The translations under genes were made by a program, and so were the position numbers. DNA of 35,366 bases, from positions 1-35,366 of the forward strand of contig JBCBQC010000067.1 of the NCBI GenBank assembly GCA_039820405.1. Direction: 5' to 3'. The notes below the pieces were generated by a model. That model ran no database searches and was not told the origin of the DNA. It saw nothing but the letters and a program-made list of their open reading frames with translations. How positions within the stretch are numbered: the first letter of the stretch is position 1; every line of letters starts with the position of its first letter. Shown in pieces: positions 31,948 through 35,366 of this stretch. This DNA comes from CALLVY01 sp937899855. Its GTDB lineage: Bacteria > Bacteroidota > Bacteroidia > Chitinophagales > Saprospiraceae.

Positions 31948-33579
31948 CTACAGACAATCTGCTGAGTCGTCCAGTAAGTAGTGAAGAATGGCCCGGCGCA
32001 TTTCTTCGATGTACATATAGTTGATGTGGTGGGCCCGGGGTGACGCTTGGAGTTCGTAGGTACAATCCATGGGGATTTGAGGGGCCAAGCTATCGTCGCC
32101 CCAGTAGCGGCCAAATGAACCGGAAATGGGGTTGATCCCGTCGCTGGGTACGTCGGCAAAAGTAGCGTCCAGTCGCTCGGCGACCTTCCCGGCTCGCTTG
32201 AGGAGCTGGGGGTCGGTCCAGATGGTACTATCCAGATTGATGGTGTGGGCCAGGGCAAAGTACTGGGTACCGGGGGGCCTACTAGACCCTGCCGAATTGA
32301 GCTCTTGAAGGAAGTGACTATTGGTGTCCATATCCAAGACTCCTGGGATGACGAGCTCGCGATCTTCAGCTATTTCCAGACCCGCCTTCTCGCTACTTTC
32401 TTCCCAGTCCAGCAAGATGGCAAGGGCCAGGTCCCGCCCTTTGTCGTGCAGGTCGAGCTTGGATTTGGGCGGAAGCTTTTTGAGTAGGCCATTGATCTTA
32501 ACGGTACGCTGTCGGTTGGCATCACTTGATGCTCCTTGGGTTCCGAAGTGAGGTCCGGCGATCAGGACCATACGTTCGGTTTTGTTCTTGGTTTTGAATG
32601 CCGTTTTCTCCAGGAGGTAGCGCGCCACGAGGCAACCCCGGCTCCGGGATAAGATGTCCAGGCTACCGAAGCCCCACTCCCCGATTTCCTGGTACAAGCG
32701 ATCACCATTATGCTTGACCTTCCTCCGGACCGAAGGGTGGACAAAGGCAAAGATGCGGTTGTCGTATTTTTCGCGTAGGAGGTCCAGGTGTCGCCGCAGC
32801 AGTTCGCCAAAGGCGATGTTGGGGCCGGCATTGGTACCGTGGATCAGGAGTAGGGTCGGTTGGGAAAAGTCAAAGGTATCGGGCTCAAAATCGGTATTGT
32901 AGCCCCAACCCCCATTGCCATCGGGAAGAATCTGCTTGATGCGGTAGCGGTTGAGCAGCCCAATAAATTTTCTTTCGGGGGGCTCTACGTTGGGAAAACT
33001 CACCAGGCGGAGGGTGGACGCTACCTCCTCGTTGAGATTGATCTCGAAGACATTATCGACGTCTTCGATGGCTTCGGTAAAGGGGATGGTAAACTGCAAG
33101 GTAGTCGCTACGGCATCGGGGGGCGAGACATCGGTCGGGATCAACCAGGCAAAATTTCCCCGTTGGTCCGAGTAGAAAGCGTATAGGTTGGGCGGTGGAT
33201 CCTCCACCCGAATTTTGCTGGTGAAACCCTGGATGTCGCCCTCTTCGGTGGCCAAGATAGCGGGAGTCATCGCCTTTTGGTCGTAGGGTGCAATTTCGAT
33301 GTACTGGTGGACGGTCCCGCTGTCGAGGGCAACGGTTTCCAGGAGCAGGTCTTCCGATGAAGCCAGCTCGGTGGGTACAAATTTGAGTTTGGAACGGTAG
33401 CCTACTGGATCCACAATATTGATATCGATCCCGGGTGGCATGAGCATGCGCGCCCTCTTATTGGCGAGCTGGAATTCGGTAATGGTCCCACCTCCGGGGC
33501 TCTGCCTCGAGCCGGAAGGACACTGTACGCAGCCCGTCAGCAGGCAGAGCGACAGGAGTAAAAAGAAGTGGTTTTTCAT
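31948..33579 (-). CDS. Alpha/beta-hydrolase domain lipoprotein
   Basis: The 543-residue protein starts with a lipoprotein signal peptide with lipobox LTGC (C17). Residues 18-220 are beta-rich with no recognised family. A hydrolase domain starts near 235: the oxyanion-hole segment TLLLIHGTNAG contains H247, and the nucleophile elbow is LSRSRGCLVARYLLE with S313. A conserved histidine is likely in RAHHINYMY near the C-terminus. The elbow reads S-x-S-x-G instead of G-x-S-x-G. The arrangement resembles DUF7379-type hydrolases, and lipase or esterase activity is likely but not shown. Its start is 18 bases after the stop codon of the upstream phosphoesterase gene, so they form an operon. Confidence 0.78.
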   Translation of the reverse strand: MKNHFFLLLSLCLLTGCVQCPSGSRQSPGGGTITEFQLANKRARMLMPPGIDINIVDPVGYRSKLKFVPTELASSEDLLLETVALDSGTVHQYIEIAPYDQKAMTPAILATEEGDIQGFTSKIRVEDPPPNLYAFYSDQRGNFAWLIPTDVSPPDAVATTLQFTIPFTEAIEDVDNVFEINLNEEVASTLRLVSFPNVEPPERKFIGLLNRYRIKQILPDGNGGWGYNTDFEPDTFDFSQPTLLLIHGTNAGPNIAFGELLRRHLDLLREKYDNRIFAFVHPSVRRKVKHNGDRLYQEIGEWGFGSLDILSRSRGCLVARYLLEKTAFKTKNKTERMVLIAGPHFGTQGASSDANRQRTVKINGLLKKLPPKSKLDLHDKGRDLALAILLDWEESSEKAGLEIAEDRELVIPGVLDMDTNSHFLQELNSAGSSRPPGTQYFALAHTINLDSTIWTDPQLLKRAGKVAERLDATFADVPSDGINPISGSFGRYWGDDSLAPQIPMDCTYELQASPRAHHINYMYIEEMRRAILHYLLDDSADCL

Positions 33580-33597
33580 TTTTAGGGGGATGTAAAA

Positions 33598-35034
33598 TTA
33601 AAATCCTTTTTTTCGTTTGACGTACTCTTGATAACGCCGTTGGTAGTCCTCAAAATCCTCGTCGCTCCACTTTTCCTTTTTCGCCTGACTCTTGGGAACG
33701 GTGATGATTTCCTGGACGTCCTCGGGAGCCTGGTCGGTAAAAATATTATTCCCCGCCGCATCCTTTTGAATGGCGAAGGCATCGTAAAGCTGCCCCACGG
33801 CGGTAAAGGCCTCGTAGCGTAGTCGATCCCCATCGATGCGAATCAACTGGTACAGTTGGGTATTGGAAGCGGTCCGGTCGACCCACTCGCCAAAGCTGCT
33901 GTTGTACATCTTGGGCCCACTGACCGACACGACGTAGATGGGCCCTTGGTCCCCGGCGTAACGCGCGCCGTAATTTTTGTTGCTGCCCCGGCCGTAGGTA
34001 TGATCGTGTCCCTGGAGCACCAAGTCGACGCCGTACTTTTCGTAGAGGGGTTGGAGCGCCTCGCGAATCTGACTATTGTCCCGTCCCATCCGGGCGGCGT
34101 AGAGCGGATGGTGGTGGGTGACGATGGTCCACTTTTGGGGATTGTTTTGAAGCACCTCTTCCAACCATTTCAACTGGGGCTCGATGGCCTCGGGATGGTA
34201 AATGGCGGCGGCGGAATTGAGGCTGATGATGCGCAGGTCTTGGTAGTCGACGTAGTAGACGGTCTCCTGTAATTCTTCAGGACCTTTGGGGCCATTGCGG
34301 GGGAATTCGAAGATGTAGGGCCAGTAGCGGCTCAGAACTTTTTCACCGTCGAGGGCTTGCCCCAGGGTACGCGGATCGTACTCGTGGTTGCCGGGGGTGG
34401 CCATGGTGGGCACCATGCCATTGATCCAGCCGGCGGCGTAAAACCACTCGCCCCATTCGCGATCGTTGAAGGAGCGGTTGACGAGGTCGCCGGCGTGGAG
34501 GATAAAATTGATGTGGGGCTCGGTGGAATAGGCCTCCCGAATCACGCGCGACCACATGGATTTAAGTTCGTTTTGGGCATCGCCAAAGTAGAGGAAGGCG
34601 ATGGGATCGTTGGGGCTACCGGCCGTGGTAAAGTGGAACCATTCGCTCCAGTGCTGGCCATCGCCAACGCGGTAGGCGTATTTGGTAGCGGGTTTGAGGT
34701 TTTCGAAGGTGACGGTATGGTAGAGGGCCTGATAGGGGCGGCGTTCGGGTGGGGGTTTGGGCAGGAGGTAGTCGTGTTGAAAAAGTTGGGTAGCGGCGAC
34801 GGTGGAGTCGGCTTTTTCTCTAAAGTCGGGCGATCCGGTGGCTTCCGCAATTTGGGCGTAGGCGCCTTTGACGCTGCGGTCGGTTCGCCAGGTGACGGAC
34901 TGCCGTTCGTGGGGCTGTTCGGTGAGGGAGAGCAAGATGCGGTCGGGGTTTTTGGTGGGGGGGTAGGTCCGGCGTTGGCCAAAGGCCCAGTGGGTACAGA
35001 AGAGGAGGACAAAAACGGCAATTTTATTTTTCAT
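33598..35034 (-). CDS. Exported metallophosphoesterase of the purple acid phosphatase type
   Basis: The 478-residue protein has a signal peptide (1-20, ending AFGQ). A fibronectin-like N-terminal domain (about 28-140) includes RILLSLTEQPHERQSVTWR, as in PAP-type enzymes. The metallophosphoesterase domain (about 145-360) contains FGDAQ, HAGDLV, GNHEY (215-219), VTHHHPLY and GHDHTY (GHDH at 342-345). The second motif is GDLVN where purple enzymes have GDxxY, so the tyrosine ligand that gives the purple colour is absent. A C-terminal region of about 100 residues ends in a Lys/Arg/Tyr-rich helix. It probably hydrolyses phosphate esters in the periplasm or outside the cell. It is the first gene of a two-gene unit with the hydrolase lipoprotein. 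Confidence 0.92.
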   Translation of the reverse strand: MKNKIAVFVLLFCTHWAFGQRRTYPPTKNPDRILLSLTEQPHERQSVTWRTDRSVKGAYAQIAEATGSPDFREKADSTVAATQLFQHDYLLPKPPPERRPYQALYHTVTFENLKPATKYAYRVGDGQHWSEWFHFTTAGSPNDPIAFLYFGDAQNELKSMWSRVIREAYSTEPHINFILHAGDLVNRSFNDREWGEWFYAAGWINGMVPTMATPGNHEYDPRTLGQALDGEKVLSRYWPYIFEFPRNGPKGPEELQETVYYVDYQDLRIISLNSAAAIYHPEAIEPQLKWLEEVLQNNPQKWTIVTHHHPLYAARMGRDNSQIREALQPLYEKYGVDLVLQGHDHTYGRGSNKNYGARYAGDQGPIYVVSVSGPKMYNSSFGEWVDRTASNTQLYQLIRIDGDRLRYEAFTAVGQLYDAFAIQKDAAGNNIFTDQAPEDVQEIITVPKSQAKKEKWSDEDFEDYQRRYQEYVKRKKGF

Positions 35035-35366
35035 AAGCCGAGATTCGGTGATTAGCGGATCGGTTTGTAGTCAGGGGATGGTGGCGTGCATTTGGGTGCC
35101 ACGGGTCCTGACAAAGGTAAGTAAAAAAAGGATACGTGATTGTTAGGTCCAAACGCTTCTAGCGGGGATAATCTTGCATCTACAATACAAAAACCTCGCT
35201 AATCTATTGATTAAGGCGGTTTGGTGAGGGGGCAAACTAATTGAGGGGTGAGGTAAATTACCGAAAAAGCAAATACGGTTAGCCCAACCAACGGGACAAA
35301 GCACCATCACCACAATCCACCGAAGGCCGCTGCACTTCACAAAATGACTTTTGGAGGAGCGAACAG
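35035..35366. other. Right-edge non-coding region
   Basis: No credible gene is seen. It should hold the promoter of the phosphoesterase operon at its left end. AGCGGGG (35161-35167) pairs with CCTCGCT (35194-35200) with one wobble around 26 bases, and GTGGC/GCCAC lies near 35082-35101. These are minor folds of unknown meaning. Confidence 0.45.

Noticed and set aside
35143..35340. Minus-strand open frame of 65 codons at the right edge
   Set aside because: No family resemblance and an unnatural mix of Arg, Cys and Pro; the stretch looks non-coding.
1..35366. Prophage, insertion sequence, CRISPR array or tRNA-linked island
   Set aside because: No transposase, integrase, phage structural gene, regularly spaced repeat, tRNA gene or attachment-like repeat was seen.

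Overview
The window looks like chromosomal DNA of a Bacteroidota bacterium, most likely of the Saprospirales/Lewinellaceae type. The evidence is a secreted metalloprotease with GEVED repeats and a C-terminal type IX secretion sorting domain, a DksA/TraR-like protein with a degenerate zinc finger next to lspA, a DUF2853 protein, a HEIGH (M57) metallopeptidase, many lipoproteins and a moderately high GC content by eye. No phage, transposase, CRISPR array, tRNA or rRNA gene was seen. The placement rests on gene content only.

Region 1-8000 is mostly minus strand. It holds lspA, a DksA-like regulator and a large secreted TPR protein. A plus-strand exported glucosaminidase follows a 570-base AT-rich gap, and then come overlapping pepA (M17 aminopeptidase) and pdxA (minus). 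Region 8073-12838 is a plus-strand series: rsmA (TTG start), a secreted protein made of four copies of an unrecognised domain, a YqeY/GatB-like protein, a membrane class III adenylate cyclase and kptA. A bidirectional terminator separates it from a minus-strand HEIGH metallopeptidase lipoprotein. A DUF2853 gene (minus) and a 1217-residue type IX-secreted metalloprotease (plus) follow.

Region 18870-25959 is minus strand: a YdeI-like gene, then a tripartite RND efflux set (outer membrane factor, RND pump, membrane fusion lipoprotein) and an upstream TetR regulator. A clean dyad between tetR and the fusion-protein gene is the likely operator. Plus-strand DUF2461 and BCCT transporter genes follow.

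Region 28354-31919 is the most unusual. A long structured non-coding leader precedes a cytoplasmic protein that combines a LigA-like helical N-terminus with a DUF4430-like domain. A strong hairpin then precedes a TIGR03032/DUF4915 family protein. After a second long, structured intergenic region comes a small lipoprotein with six cysteines in its second half. The window ends with a minus-strand two-gene unit, an exported PAP-like metallophosphoesterase and an alpha/beta-hydrolase lipoprotein.
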